Source: an uncultured Oscillospiraceae bacterium (GTDB lineage: Bacteria > Bacillota > Clostridia > Oscillospirales > Acutalibacteraceae). Taken from it: a stretch of DNA of 31,206 nucleotides. The notes below the pieces were generated by a model. The model was not told the DNA's origin and did not search any database. It worked only from the letters and a program-made list of their open reading frames with translations. The position numbers were made by a program, and so were the translations under genes. The number at the start of each line of letters is the position of its first letter. Position 1 is the first letter of the stretch. Positions 23,662-31,206 of this stretch are shown one piece after another. Where the stretch lies: NCBI GenBank assembly GCA_902461995.1, contig CABQAA010000001.1, positions 1 through 31,206 on the forward strand, given 5' to 3'.

Positions 23662-25164
23662 TTGGTCAAGAAACTTGGCGCGATCCTGCTGTCATGCGGT
23701 CTGTTGGCTTGTCTCAGCATTCCGATCCTCGGCGCGGAACATCCGGAATACCCGGCGAAGACGATGGAGTTTTCGAGCGCAGGCGATCTGTCCCAGTGGA
23801 CACGGCTCGGCAATCCCGCCGGCACGATGAGCATCGTGGACGGGGCGCTGCAGATGGGATCCTCGGTGGCATTCAGTGAGGTCGCGGCTCTGTACACGGG
23901 ACAGAAATGCCGGGATTTCACAGCGGAATTCGTCTACAAGTTCCCCAAAGGCGGGAACAACGACGCGGCGATGTTTACCTACCGTGCCGACACCCTGGCT
24001 GCTCAGGGCTATGCTGTCTATTTCGTGCATTGTCCCGACGCCGACAAGCAGTATTATATCAAATTCGTCTCCCGGCCCTATCAGGATATTCAAGCCGGCT
24101 TCTTCTTCAACGACGGCGGAGAGGGCGTGGACTACGCGACCGATTCCGTCAAGGTGAAAATGGTCGTCTCGGGTGCCACTCATACCCTGTATATGACGGT
24201 GCCGGGCAAGGAATACGGTGAACCCGTCTTCTCGATCACGGAAGAGGCACCCCGGTATGACAACAGCGGGTACATCGGATTCATGCAGTGGCACGATGCG
24301 GGCACCCATGAGGTGGCGACCGCTTTCGACGATCTGACCATCACCTGCAATGACGAGGGCGAAGCTGCCGTTCCGGAAGTTCCGGCCGATACCACAGCCG
24401 TGACCGCCGGGACCATCACCCAGGATTTCAGCGAGCCCCTTTCCGACAAATGGGGCTTTTACCGCGGCGATGTTGGTGGCAACAAGGCAGAGGTTGTGGA
24501 CGATCTGCTTCTGCTGACGACGGTCGGCGGGAATGTCCCCGGTGAATCGGCGGCCTATTATAAGGAGAATTTCCAAAACGGCACGATCGAAGCCGATGTG
24601 ATACTGAGCACCGGAAACAGCACCAGCATCGCGTTCCGTGGCCAAGATCATCTGCGCAAAGGATACCAGCTTGTTTTTGACCGGTATACCGGCTTAAAAC
24701 TCTGCAAACGGCCGTATGAGGTACTCGCCAGTGCGACCGGATTTGATGTTCAGCTGGATGTCGTGTACAGCACCAAGATCACGGTTGAGGGGAACCGCAT
24801 ACAGGTGGTCGTGACTTATGAAGACGACGAGGGAGAAACCAAAACTGTGAATCTCGATTACACGGACGAGGCGAACAGCTATCCCGATGCCGGATACGTC
24901 GGATTCATCAACTATGCAGGGATGGCGAACAAGACCGACGCTATGTTTGACAACTTGGTGATCACCAAGGTTGTGGAGGGTCAGTCTGTGCCGGACACCT
25001 CCGACACCTCGAAGCCGGAGAACAGCTCCAAACCCATCGATCCCGCTCCCGATACGGGGGTCACAGCCCTTCCGATTCTGGCCCTGGCCATGACCGGGAT
25101 CGGCGCTGGCGCACTCGTCCTGTCCCGCCGCAGAACCCAACATGAAAAGGGAGGTTCGGTATGA
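23662..25164 (+). CDS. Secreted protein with two LamG-like domains and a sortase-type tail
   Basis: A 500-residue surface protein. The signal peptide covers about residues 1-25 (cleavage near ILGA-E). Two beta-sandwich domains of the LamG/DUF1080 kind lie at about 33-232 and 250-440. The second contains GYQLVFDRYTGLKLCKRPY, shared with the next gene. A Ser/Pro linker leads to APDTG (462-466), a hydrophobic stretch and RRR, which resembles a sortase sorting signal with a variant motif. It starts with TTG at 23662 behind AAGGAGGG. The likely role is glycan binding at the cell surface; a catalytic role for DUF1080-type domains is possible. It is co-transcribed with the ABC transporter genes. Confidence 0.72.
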   Translation: MVKKLGAILLSCGLLACLSIPILGAEHPEYPAKTMEFSSAGDLSQWTRLGNPAGTMSIVDGALQMGSSVAFSEVAALYTGQKCRDFTAEFVYKFPKGGNNDAAMFTYRADTLAAQGYAVYFVHCPDADKQYYIKFVSRPYQDIQAGFFFNDGGEGVDYATDSVKVKMVVSGATHTLYMTVPGKEYGEPVFSITEEAPRYDNSGYIGFMQWHDAGTHEVATAFDDLTITCNDEGEAAVPEVPADTTAVTAGTITQDFSEPLSDKWGFYRGDVGGNKAEVVDDLLLLTTVGGNVPGESAAYYKENFQNGTIEADVILSTGNSTSIAFRGQDHLRKGYQLVFDRYTGLKLCKRPYEVLASATGFDVQLDVVYSTKITVEGNRIQVVVTYEDDEGETKTVNLDYTDEANSYPDAGYVGFINYAGMANKTDAMFDNLVITKVVEGQSVPDTSDTSKPENSSKPIDPAPDTGVTALPILALAMTGIGAGALVLSRRRTQHEKGGSV

Positions 25165-26372
25165 AAAAGCGTGTAATCTCTCTGGCCTTGGCAGCGATGC
25201 TGACGCTCCTGCTTATTTTTGGCGCGTCGGCGGCCGAGCCTGCTTATGAAAACGATTTTTCCTCTGGCTCGATTAAGATTACGGAATGGAAAACCTTGAA
25301 TCTGGATCCGGATTCCAACGGGGCGTGGGATATCGCCGATGTTGGCGGCAACAAACTGCTCCGCGGCCAGATCGCCAAGTTCAACGACAGCATCCTGTAT
25401 TACAAAGCCAAGAAGTTCAAGGATGTGACGATTGAGGCTGATATCACACTGGAACGGGGCAACGCGGTGGGTGTCATCGGCCGTATGGATGCGGAGGCCC
25501 GTGGCTATCAGGTGATTTTCGACCAGTTCGACGGAATCAAATTATGCAAACGCCCGTATTACATGTTCAAGTCGGGCGGCATGATCGATGTTGGCTCCGA
25601 GTATCATATCGTGTTTTCGATGATCGGCAGTAAAATCAAGGCTCAGATTACCAGCAAAAAGACCGGGGAGACTTTGTCTCTCGAAACGGAAGACGAGACC
25701 TTTACAGGCGCCGGATACGTCGGATTCAGCATTTTTGGATTTGATACCGACGCCAAATCGAATGCGGTCGGTCTGGTGGATAACGTGAAGATCTACGAAG
25801 GAGAGGTCGCGCCGACCGATCCTTCGACCAACGCCCCGACCACCACCACGGCCGGGGGCGGCGGGACCGCCACGACACCTCCTACGGGCGGCGAAGGCAC
25901 GACCGCGCCTCCAACGCAGGGCGGAGAGAATTCCACCACAGGGACCGAGGGTACGGCGCCTGTCGAAGCTGGCTTCGCGCTGTCCTCGAAGTATACCGAT
26001 GCCACGGTGGACAATGCAGGAAAAACCGTTACCCTCAGCCGTAAACTGAACGTATCGGAGATCAAAGATACATTCAAAATTCCGGACGGCTACACCCTGA
26101 AGGTGCTGGACAAGAGCGGCGCCGAGATAACCGACAATACGGTGGAAATTACGGCCGATATGAAGCTGTCGTTCGTCAAAGACGGCGCCCCCGATCAGGT
26201 CTATACCATCCGGATGGAGTCGGTCGCACAAGGAAAGGATCCGGAATCGGATGGCGGAAATTGGACGTGGCTGATCATCGTCATCGTGGTGATCGTCGTG
26301 GCCGGTGCGGGAATCGGCGGATTCTTCCTGTTCCGGTATCTGAAAGCGAAAAAGGCACAGCCCATGGAGTAA
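25161..26372 (+). CDS. Secreted LamG-like protein anchored by a C-terminal membrane helix
   Basis: A 403-residue protein. A signal peptide (cleavage near ASA-A, residue 24-25) is followed by one LamG-like domain at about 30-213 with GYQVIFDQFDGIKLCKRPY, nearly the same box as in the preceding protein. A Thr/Gly/Pro linker spans about 215-270, a small beta domain about 272-355, and one membrane helix about 368-392 (WLIIVIVVIVVAGAGIGGFF) with a short basic tail. The start overlaps the previous stop by four bases (ATGA), and GGGAGG precedes it. It probably presents a glycan-binding domain at the membrane, next to the lipoproteins. It is the last gene of the operon. Confidence 0.72.
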   Translation: MKKRVISLALAAMLTLLLIFGASAAEPAYENDFSSGSIKITEWKTLNLDPDSNGAWDIADVGGNKLLRGQIAKFNDSILYYKAKKFKDVTIEADITLERGNAVGVIGRMDAEARGYQVIFDQFDGIKLCKRPYYMFKSGGMIDVGSEYHIVFSMIGSKIKAQITSKKTGETLSLETEDETFTGAGYVGFSIFGFDTDAKSNAVGLVDNVKIYEGEVAPTDPSTNAPTTTTAGGGGTATTPPTGGEGTTAPPTQGGENSTTGTEGTAPVEAGFALSSKYTDATVDNAGKTVTLSRKLNVSEIKDTFKIPDGYTLKVLDKSGAEITDNTVEITADMKLSFVKDGAPDQVYTIRMESVAQGKDPESDGGNWTWLIIVIVVIVVAGAGIGGFFLFRYLKAKKAQPME

Positions 26373-26377
26373 AGAAG

Positions 26378-26410
26378 AAAAGGGGATGCCATTGTGCATC
26401 CCCTTTTTCT
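26378..26410. terminator. Bidirectional terminator ending the glycan operon
   Basis: A 12-bp stem (AAAAGGGGATGC / GCATCCCCTTTT) with a CATTGT loop and a T5 run, 5 bases after the operon's last stop. It also faces the end of the convergent response regulator gene. Confidence 0.9.
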
Positions 26411-26432
26411 CCAAAACCCAGCAGACGCATGG

Positions 26433-27818
26433 TTACGACCGATCCTTGCGGGATCGGTACTGCACCGGAGTCATGCCGAAGCTCTTTTTAAACTGTTTGT
26501 TAAAGTAGAAATAATCGTGGAATCCGGAGAGGTCGGCGATTTCCTGTACCGACAGACGGGTGCCGTCAAGCAGCTCGCAGGCCCTGGCGTTGCGTAGCCC
26601 GTTCAGGTATTTGGAAAACGGGGTCCCTTCATACCGGCTGAAGATCTCGGACAGATAGGAGCTGCTGATGTTCAGCTCCCGTGCGATTTCGGAGAGGGTA
26701 ATGTCCTCTGTATACCGCTGCCGTACCAGACAAAGCATTCGTTCGTAAATCAGGCTTTTATCGTCTGGCGAGAGGAACGATGTCGAAGAAATATGCAGGG
26801 TATCCAGCAGTGCCGCCGCCATCTCCTTCACATCGTGGTACGACGTCAGCAGTTTCGTATAGTCGTCGACCGGCTTCACCGCCGAGGACTGTGCCAGGCA
26901 GCCGATCAGCTGAGCCAGATTTTCCATATGGTAGGAATCGGTGACGAAGCGGTTGCAAAGCCACTCGGCCGTGTGAGGTGTCTGATCCGCACGGCTTTGG
27001 AGCAGTTCGTCCGCTAAACAGACGACTTTGCGGTAGGGCTGGCCCGTATAAAAAAAGATGTCGTTCCGGCCGGTGATAAAGGGCTGACAAGCGATCATTT
27101 CCGCATGGGAAACCGGAGTGGAGAGAGGTTCGTCGGCGCCTGCCGGGCCGCTGATTCCGATGGAATAGCGGCGGCTGAGCGGACGCAGCACGCGGAGAAA
27201 CGCACTTTCTCGATCGGGATTCTGCTCCATCAAATAGGTGGCTTGCCCGGAGGGGGACGGCAGAGCGTTCAGAGCCGGAAACGGCAGATCCGCCCGGTCT
27301 TCCGGCGGCATATTCCGGATGGTAACGGCCCGGATGAAGGGGGCGGCTGTCGGAATTCCCTGCTGCCGGAGAAAGTCCGAAACGGTGGTGGTTTTGAGTT
27401 TTGCCAGCACAGCATCCCGTTTCCGCCCGGATTTCTGCCGCAGATGAGCGGCCAGCTTTTGAAGTAGCGCCCCTGTTTCTTCCAGGTCAATCGGTTTGAG
27501 CAGAAAGTCGAACACATCCAGCTTGATGGCGGCCTGGGCGATGTGAAAATCGGCATAACCGGTCAGCACGATAACGGTGGTGTCAAGCTGCTGTTCCCGC
27601 AGGCGGCGGATCAGATCGATGCCGCTTGCGCCGGCGATTCGGATATCCGTCACTACGACATCCGGCTGCAGCTGAGGAAGGACGGCACCGGCCTCCTCCA
27701 CCGTCTTGCATTTCCCGACAATCTCGAAACCGTAGGCGGCCCAAGGAAAGCCGTTTTCGATCAATTTGAGCGCCCACGGTTCGTCGTCTACCAAATACAC
27801 GGAATACACACTCTTCAT
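26433..27818 (-). CDS. AraC-type response regulator (YesN-like)
   Basis: A 461-residue regulator. The receiver domain is at about 1-122 with the acidic pair DDE (11-13), phospho-acceptor Asp58 in VVVTDIRI, and a FLLKPID lysine block. A middle region of unknown fold follows, then a C-terminal AraC-type double helix-turn-helix (last 100 residues: LSEIARELNISSSYLSEIF and VQEIADLSGFHDYFYFNKQF). It should be the partner of the histidine kinase at 12376-14154 and activate the operon between them. The start is uncertain: the ATG at 27818 has GAAAGG directly against it, while a GTG at 27809 has 9-base spacing. Only 25 bases separate it from the divergent gene at 27844. Confidence 0.88.
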   Translation of the reverse strand: MKSVYSVYLVDDEPWALKLIENGFPWAAYGFEIVGKCKTVEEAGAVLPQLQPDVVVTDIRIAGASGIDLIRRLREQQLDTTVIVLTGYADFHIAQAAIKLDVFDFLLKPIDLEETGALLQKLAAHLRQKSGRKRDAVLAKLKTTTVSDFLRQQGIPTAAPFIRAVTIRNMPPEDRADLPFPALNALPSPSGQATYLMEQNPDRESAFLRVLRPLSRRYSIGISGPAGADEPLSTPVSHAEMIACQPFITGRNDIFFYTGQPYRKVVCLADELLQSRADQTPHTAEWLCNRFVTDSYHMENLAQLIGCLAQSSAVKPVDDYTKLLTSYHDVKEMAAALLDTLHISSTSFLSPDDKSLIYERMLCLVRQRYTEDITLSEIARELNISSSYLSEIFSRYEGTPFSKYLNGLRNARACELLDGTRLSVQEIADLSGFHDYFYFNKQFKKSFGMTPVQYRSRKDRS

Positions 27819-27843
27819 CCTTTCACATAGGGGGACAACCAGC

Positions 27844-29823
27844 ATGGAAGCGATAGAGGCCCTGAATTTTGACACGATCGGCGGAAAGCCCGTTCGTATG
27901 CGGACCGAGAGGCAAAGCGAATGCCTGTGGTATGTGGAACTGACCGCCGAGTTGCCGCACGAGGTGCCGCAGGACGACTGGCAGGTGCGGCTGAAACTGG
28001 ATGGACAGCCCTCCTTTTTCTGGGCCCCTCATCTGACGCCGGGACCGGCATACGTCGCCGATCAGCACATATTCCGCTGCCCGGCCCTGATTGCCGCGGA
28101 TGAATCCCATATGACGGCGGTGTGGCCGGACCTGGATACGCTGAAAACGGCGATCGATCGCTGGTATATGGATCTGGACGCGGAAAACGGGAGGATGACT
28201 CTCGGCGTATCCGATGTCGAGGTGCCGGAACACGTGCTGTTCCGCCGAAAAAAGGGGCATGTGTTTGCGGCGGGCACTTTTCGGTTTGCCTTCTGGATCT
28301 ATCAAAGCCGCCGGCGTGAGGACCTGGAAAACCCCTTCCGGCCGGTTCTGAAGTTTTATTGGAAACAGGCAGGAGAGCCGCTGTTTGATGCGGGGCATCC
28401 GGCACATGGCTCTCTGAAAACCTATTGTGAGCATACCTATCGCTGGGCCTTTACTAGCTGGAAAGATACCGTATGGCAGGCATTTGAGATCGATGGGCAC
28501 GCCGTCGGAGCCCCGGCCTTTATCGTCAATGTTACGCAGAGTCCGCATTATCCGGGAACGCCCACCTGGCGGGAAACCTTGTCGGTTTGGAACCAGGCAT
28601 GGTTTAGTTCCCTGCGAAGTGCTTCCGGACTCTATCGGTACGCCAAAGAGTCGGGCCGGGCGGACCTGCTGGAGAAAGCCCGGCTGACCAAAGAGCTTGC
28701 CCTGCACATGCCCCAGAGGGCAGACGGCTTGTTTTACAGCGTGGTGGGAACCGGGATGCGCGCCAAAGAGACTCCGTCGGGGACGGGATGGGAGAGCATG
28801 GGATGGGACACCCGGTTTTTCGGCAATTCCAACCGCAATCCGCGGACTGGGGAGTTGGCCCGCTCGCCTTTTCACCTGCTCGATATGAGCATCACCGCCA
28901 CCTATATGCTGCGGTGGTACCGCGATCTGGAAGCGGATGAACGGCTGCTCTCCTACGCAAAACGCTATGCCGACGGTCTCTTGTGCCTGCAGCGGAAGGA
29001 CGGTTTTTTCCCGGCCTGGATCACGTTGGAAGGGGAGATACTGGAGGAACTCCAGATATCGCCCGAAACCTCGGCATCGGTCACCTTTCTTGCTGAGCTG
29101 TATGCGCTGACCGGGGAGGAGCGGTTTCGGGAGGCAGCCCTGCGCGGCATGGACGCTGTGCTGCGGGAGATTGTGAAGCAAGGCCGGTGGGAGGATTTTG
29201 AAACCTATTGGTCTTGCTGCCGGTTCGGGGGAGAATATCTGGGACAAAAGATCCCGCGAAACGGGATGTATAAGCAGTGCAATTTCTCCATGTATTGGAC
29301 GGCCGAAGCGCTTTATATTTTGTACCGGCAGAGTGGAGATGAGAGGTATCTCCGCTCCGGACGGCGGGTGCTCGACGAGCTGCTGATGACGCAGGCGGTC
29401 TGGCAGCCTCCGTACATGAGGGTGCCGGTTTTCGGCGGGTTCGGCGTTATGAACGCCGACGGCGAATGGCTGGATGCGCGTCAGAGCCTGTTCGCCGGGC
29501 TGATACTCGAATATGGGCTGGCGCTGAAAGAGGAGGAATATGTCAAACGAGGCATCGCGGCTCTGAGAGCCTCCTTTGTGATGATGGTCTGCCCGGAAAA
29601 CCCGCAGGTCATGAAGGAGTGGAAGAAACGCTGGCCGTTCTTCGGCGAAGAAGACATGGGCTTCATGATGGAAAACTACGGGCACGACGGTATTGTGGAC
29701 GAAGCCTACTCCGGAATCGGCGAGTTTACCATTTACGACTGGGGCAACGGTGCGGCCAGCGAAGCGGTGATGCGGGTGATGCAGACGCATGGGGACCTGC
29801 TCCGGATGTACGGGGAAAACTAG
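27844..29823 (+). CDS. Cytosolic six-hairpin-type glycan enzyme, unassigned family
   Basis: A 659-residue protein without signal peptide or membrane helix. The N-terminal third (about 1-230) looks beta-rich. From about 250 on there are repeated helix pairs (SLRSASGLYRYAKESG, YMLRWYRDLEADERLLSYAKRYADGLL, FLAELYALTGEERFREAALRGMD) typical of (alpha/alpha)6 barrels. Candidate acidic catalytic residues exist, but I could not match a numbered glycoside hydrolase or lyase family. Its cytosolic location suits the processing of imported oligosaccharides. The ATG at 27844 follows AGGGGGA; the longer frame from 27766 would run inside the regulator gene. It has no clear promoter of its own in the 25-bp gap, so one must lie within the regulator gene. 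Confidence 0.7.
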   Translation: MEAIEALNFDTIGGKPVRMRTERQSECLWYVELTAELPHEVPQDDWQVRLKLDGQPSFFWAPHLTPGPAYVADQHIFRCPALIAADESHMTAVWPDLDTLKTAIDRWYMDLDAENGRMTLGVSDVEVPEHVLFRRKKGHVFAAGTFRFAFWIYQSRRREDLENPFRPVLKFYWKQAGEPLFDAGHPAHGSLKTYCEHTYRWAFTSWKDTVWQAFEIDGHAVGAPAFIVNVTQSPHYPGTPTWRETLSVWNQAWFSSLRSASGLYRYAKESGRADLLEKARLTKELALHMPQRADGLFYSVVGTGMRAKETPSGTGWESMGWDTRFFGNSNRNPRTGELARSPFHLLDMSITATYMLRWYRDLEADERLLSYAKRYADGLLCLQRKDGFFPAWITLEGEILEELQISPETSASVTFLAELYALTGEERFREAALRGMDAVLREIVKQGRWEDFETYWSCCRFGGEYLGQKIPRNGMYKQCNFSMYWTAEALYILYRQSGDERYLRSGRRVLDELLMTQAVWQPPYMRVPVFGGFGVMNADGEWLDARQSLFAGLILEYGLALKEEEYVKRGIAALRASFVMMVCPENPQVMKEWKKRWPFFGEEDMGFMMENYGHDGIVDEAYSGIGEFTIYDWGNGAASEAVMRVMQTHGDLLRMYGEN

Positions 29824-29830
29824 ACAAAAG

Positions 29831-29858
29831 CCGGGGACGGCGGTTCCGCCGTCCCCGG
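29831..29858. terminator. GC-rich hairpin between convergent genes
   Basis: A perfect 13-bp inverted repeat (CCGGGGACGGCGG / CCGCCGTCCCCGG) with a TT loop, 7 bases after the enzyme stop and 10 before the GH172 stop. There is no T-run on either strand, so it may act more as a transcript end stabiliser. Confidence 0.6.
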
Positions 29859-29867
29859 TCGGATACA

Positions 29868-30974
29868 TCAGTACACCGCCAGGGTGTCCCGATCCGGCAG
29901 CGGCGGAAACGGCGCCGCCGGCAGAGTCTGATACCAGAAGGCCGTGGAAGCTACGTCATCGTTTAAGGGCCGGAATTTCCAGTCGGGAGACCAGCCCAAC
30001 GCCTGGATATCGACGCGGAGATCCCGCTTGAATCGGATGGGATCGAGAATATGCCAACGATACAGTCCAAACCGGGTCTGGGACTGGTAGGTTCCGTCGG
30101 GACGGATCACCTGCGGCATTCCGGCGTAGAGGGTGGTGAATTCCTGATACTGCCCGGTTTTGATATTCTCAAAATTATAGGATCCGCAGAAATAGTCTTC
30201 GGTGCCGGTTCCGCAGATGGTCGGATAGTCGGTGTCGCCGTCGAGATAAAACTTGATTTCGCCTTCGCCCCACCAGCCCCGGGTGTTGACGCCCCAACAG
30301 ATATAGGTGCCGACGTATTGGCCCTGTCCTTGTATCCCGTCGAGGATGACGTGGGGGACTTTGGCGGCCGTGGGGTTGGAGCGCCGGAACTGTGCGTGAA
30401 AATAGGCAAGGGTCTCGGGCAGCTCAAGCAGCTCGTAATCAATCTGATAAAACAGGGTGGCGGGATAGGACCATCGGTTTTCCAGAGTAATCCGGCAATG
30501 TGTTCGGAAGGGCATTTCCCAGTAGCAGTTGAAAGCGTTACCGGGATTGACACAGACCGCCGCGGAAGAAACCTGGGCGAACTCGCCCCATCCACAGGCG
30601 AAAAAATCGCCGAGCGGACATTCTACTGAGGGGGTTGTCTGGCCCTCCCAATAGATGCGCAGGATCATGTCCCGCCATTTGTGGGTATCTTTGAACCAAG
30701 GAACGGGATTCGGCTCATTCTGGATCAGGCAGGTCATCCAGATATGGCGGATGCAGCCGGGACCCTCGATGTCTGCAACGGTGAGGGTGTCGCCGGCCGG
30801 GATGGATACACAGGGGCGGATTTTCCATCCGGTGCCGAGGTGGCTGCTCGCGGTATTCGGCTGGACTTCGGCTCGGGCGCCGCCGCCCTTGGAGCCGTCG
30901 GGGTTTTCGGCCGAGATCGAGCGGGTTTCCGCGTCGGATAAGGCCCATAAGGGGGAGGCTGTCAGTCCGGGCAT
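29868..30974 (-). CDS. DUF2961 (GH172) family glycoside hydrolase
   Basis: A 368-residue protein without signal peptide. It carries the family hallmark GTGTEDYF with Glu259 and, about 20 residues earlier, GEGEIKFYLDGD. These match the acidic positions thought to be catalytic in GH172, whose characterised members act on alpha-D-fructofuranosyl and D-arabinofuranosyl linkages. The N-terminal half has the expected PCVSIPAGDTLTVADIEGPG beta-sandwich start. The ATG at 30974 is chosen over 30992 because AAAGGAG lies 8 bases ahead of it. It has its own consensus-like promoter and is transcribed toward the six-hairpin gene. The link to the glycan operon is by position only; a cytosolic exo-acting role is inferred. 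Confidence 0.87.
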   Translation of the reverse strand: MPGLTASPLWALSDAETRSISAENPDGSKGGGARAEVQPNTASSHLGTGWKIRPCVSIPAGDTLTVADIEGPGCIRHIWMTCLIQNEPNPVPWFKDTHKWRDMILRIYWEGQTTPSVECPLGDFFACGWGEFAQVSSAAVCVNPGNAFNCYWEMPFRTHCRITLENRWSYPATLFYQIDYELLELPETLAYFHAQFRRSNPTAAKVPHVILDGIQGQGQYVGTYICWGVNTRGWWGEGEIKFYLDGDTDYPTICGTGTEDYFCGSYNFENIKTGQYQEFTTLYAGMPQVIRPDGTYQSQTRFGLYRWHILDPIRFKRDLRVDIQALGWSPDWKFRPLNDDVASTAFWYQTLPAAPFPPLPDRDTLAVY

Positions 30975-31012
30975 GTGAAAGTCTCCTTTCATTTTGCATA
31001 CTTTATAGTTCT

Positions 31013-31041
31013 ATTATAGAAAGGAATCGAAGGGGCTTCAA
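31013..31041 (-). promoter_or_regulatory. Promoter of the GH172 gene
   Basis: On the minus strand, TTGAAG (plus-strand 31036-31041), a 17-base spacer and consensus TATAAT (plus-strand 31013-31018), about 39 bases before the ATG. Confidence 0.75.
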
Positions 31042-31091
31042 GTCAGTTTTTGTCCGGATTTACCGACATTTTTTGTCAGGAGGAGGACATC

Positions 31092-31206
31092 GTGGAAGAA
31101 CCGTACGGATATTATGATATAAAAAATACGAATAGTATAATTTTAAAAGCTGAAATGGAGCAGTATTTGCGCCGGTGGTACGGCGAGCCGCTCTCCCTTG
31201 ATCGGA
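31092..31206 (+). CDS. Start of an unidentified gene, cut by the window end
   Basis: A frame of 38 codons open to the window edge. It begins at a GTG (31092) behind a full AGGAGGA ribosome binding site. The product starts MEEPYGYYDIKNTNSIILK, with RRWYG further on. It is too short to assign. It is divergent from GH172 with 117 bases between starts, which suggests a regulator or a further gene of the same glycan region, but that is only a guess from position. Confidence 0.5.
   Translation, partial: MEEPYGYYDIKNTNSIILKAEMEQYLRRWYGEPLSLDR

Noticed and set aside
27823..29868. A 681-codon minus-strand frame opposite the six-hairpin enzyme
   Set aside because: Antisense shadow; the plus strand has the coherent protein, start site and terminator.

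Overview
The window looks like chromosomal DNA of an anaerobic, spore-forming, moderately GC-rich Firmicute, probably class Clostridia near the Oscillospiraceae/Ruminococcaceae. The basis is a cwlJ-gerQ spore germination pair, strong AGGAGG-type ribosome binding sites, frequent TTG/GTG starts, YesM/YesN-type two-component proteins, LplB/YtcP-type sugar permeases and a PepSY-bearing RsgI-like anti-sigma factor. This assignment is an inference from gene content; no ribosomal RNA is present. I saw no insertion sequence, prophage or CRISPR array.

Layout. (1) 1-1520: cwlJ and gerQ, then tRNA-Arg(ACG) with a near-perfect sigma-A promoter and a long hairpin terminator. (2) 1880-4160: an ECF sigma factor translationally coupled to an RsgI-like membrane anti-sigma factor with three PepSY repeats, closed by a 29-bp hairpin. 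(3) 4390-5860: an SGNH esterase and a lower-GC P-loop kinase. (4) 5888-9236: a sugar-nucleotide module, with a hexose/hexosamine 1-kinase and a sugar-1-phosphate nucleotidyltransferase on the minus strand and galE divergent on the plus strand. (5) 9323-12209: a sigma factor fused to a long winged-helix-like C-terminal region, a glycerate kinase that lost its middle in frame, and a GNAT acetyltransferase. (6) 12245-12375: two 36-bp direct repeats and hairpins. (7) 12376-30974: a glycan-use locus. (8) 31092-end: the first 38 codons of an unidentified gene.

The glycan locus is the most interesting part. A YesM-type histidine kinase lies at its left edge and an AraC-type response regulator about 12 kb away, both on the minus strand. 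Between them on the plus strand is a run of seven genes that looks like one operon: two divergent GH9-like lipoproteins, two ABC permeases, a solute-binding lipoprotein and two secreted LamG-like surface proteins with different C-terminal anchors. Beyond the regulator are a cytosolic six-hairpin-type enzyme and a GH172 (DUF2961) enzyme. The likely scheme is surface binding and cleavage, import through the ABC system (its ATPase is not here), then cytosolic processing. The substrate cannot be read from sequence. The two GH9-like proteins keep the GH9 layout but lack the usual DAGD and HHR motifs, so their chemistry is open.
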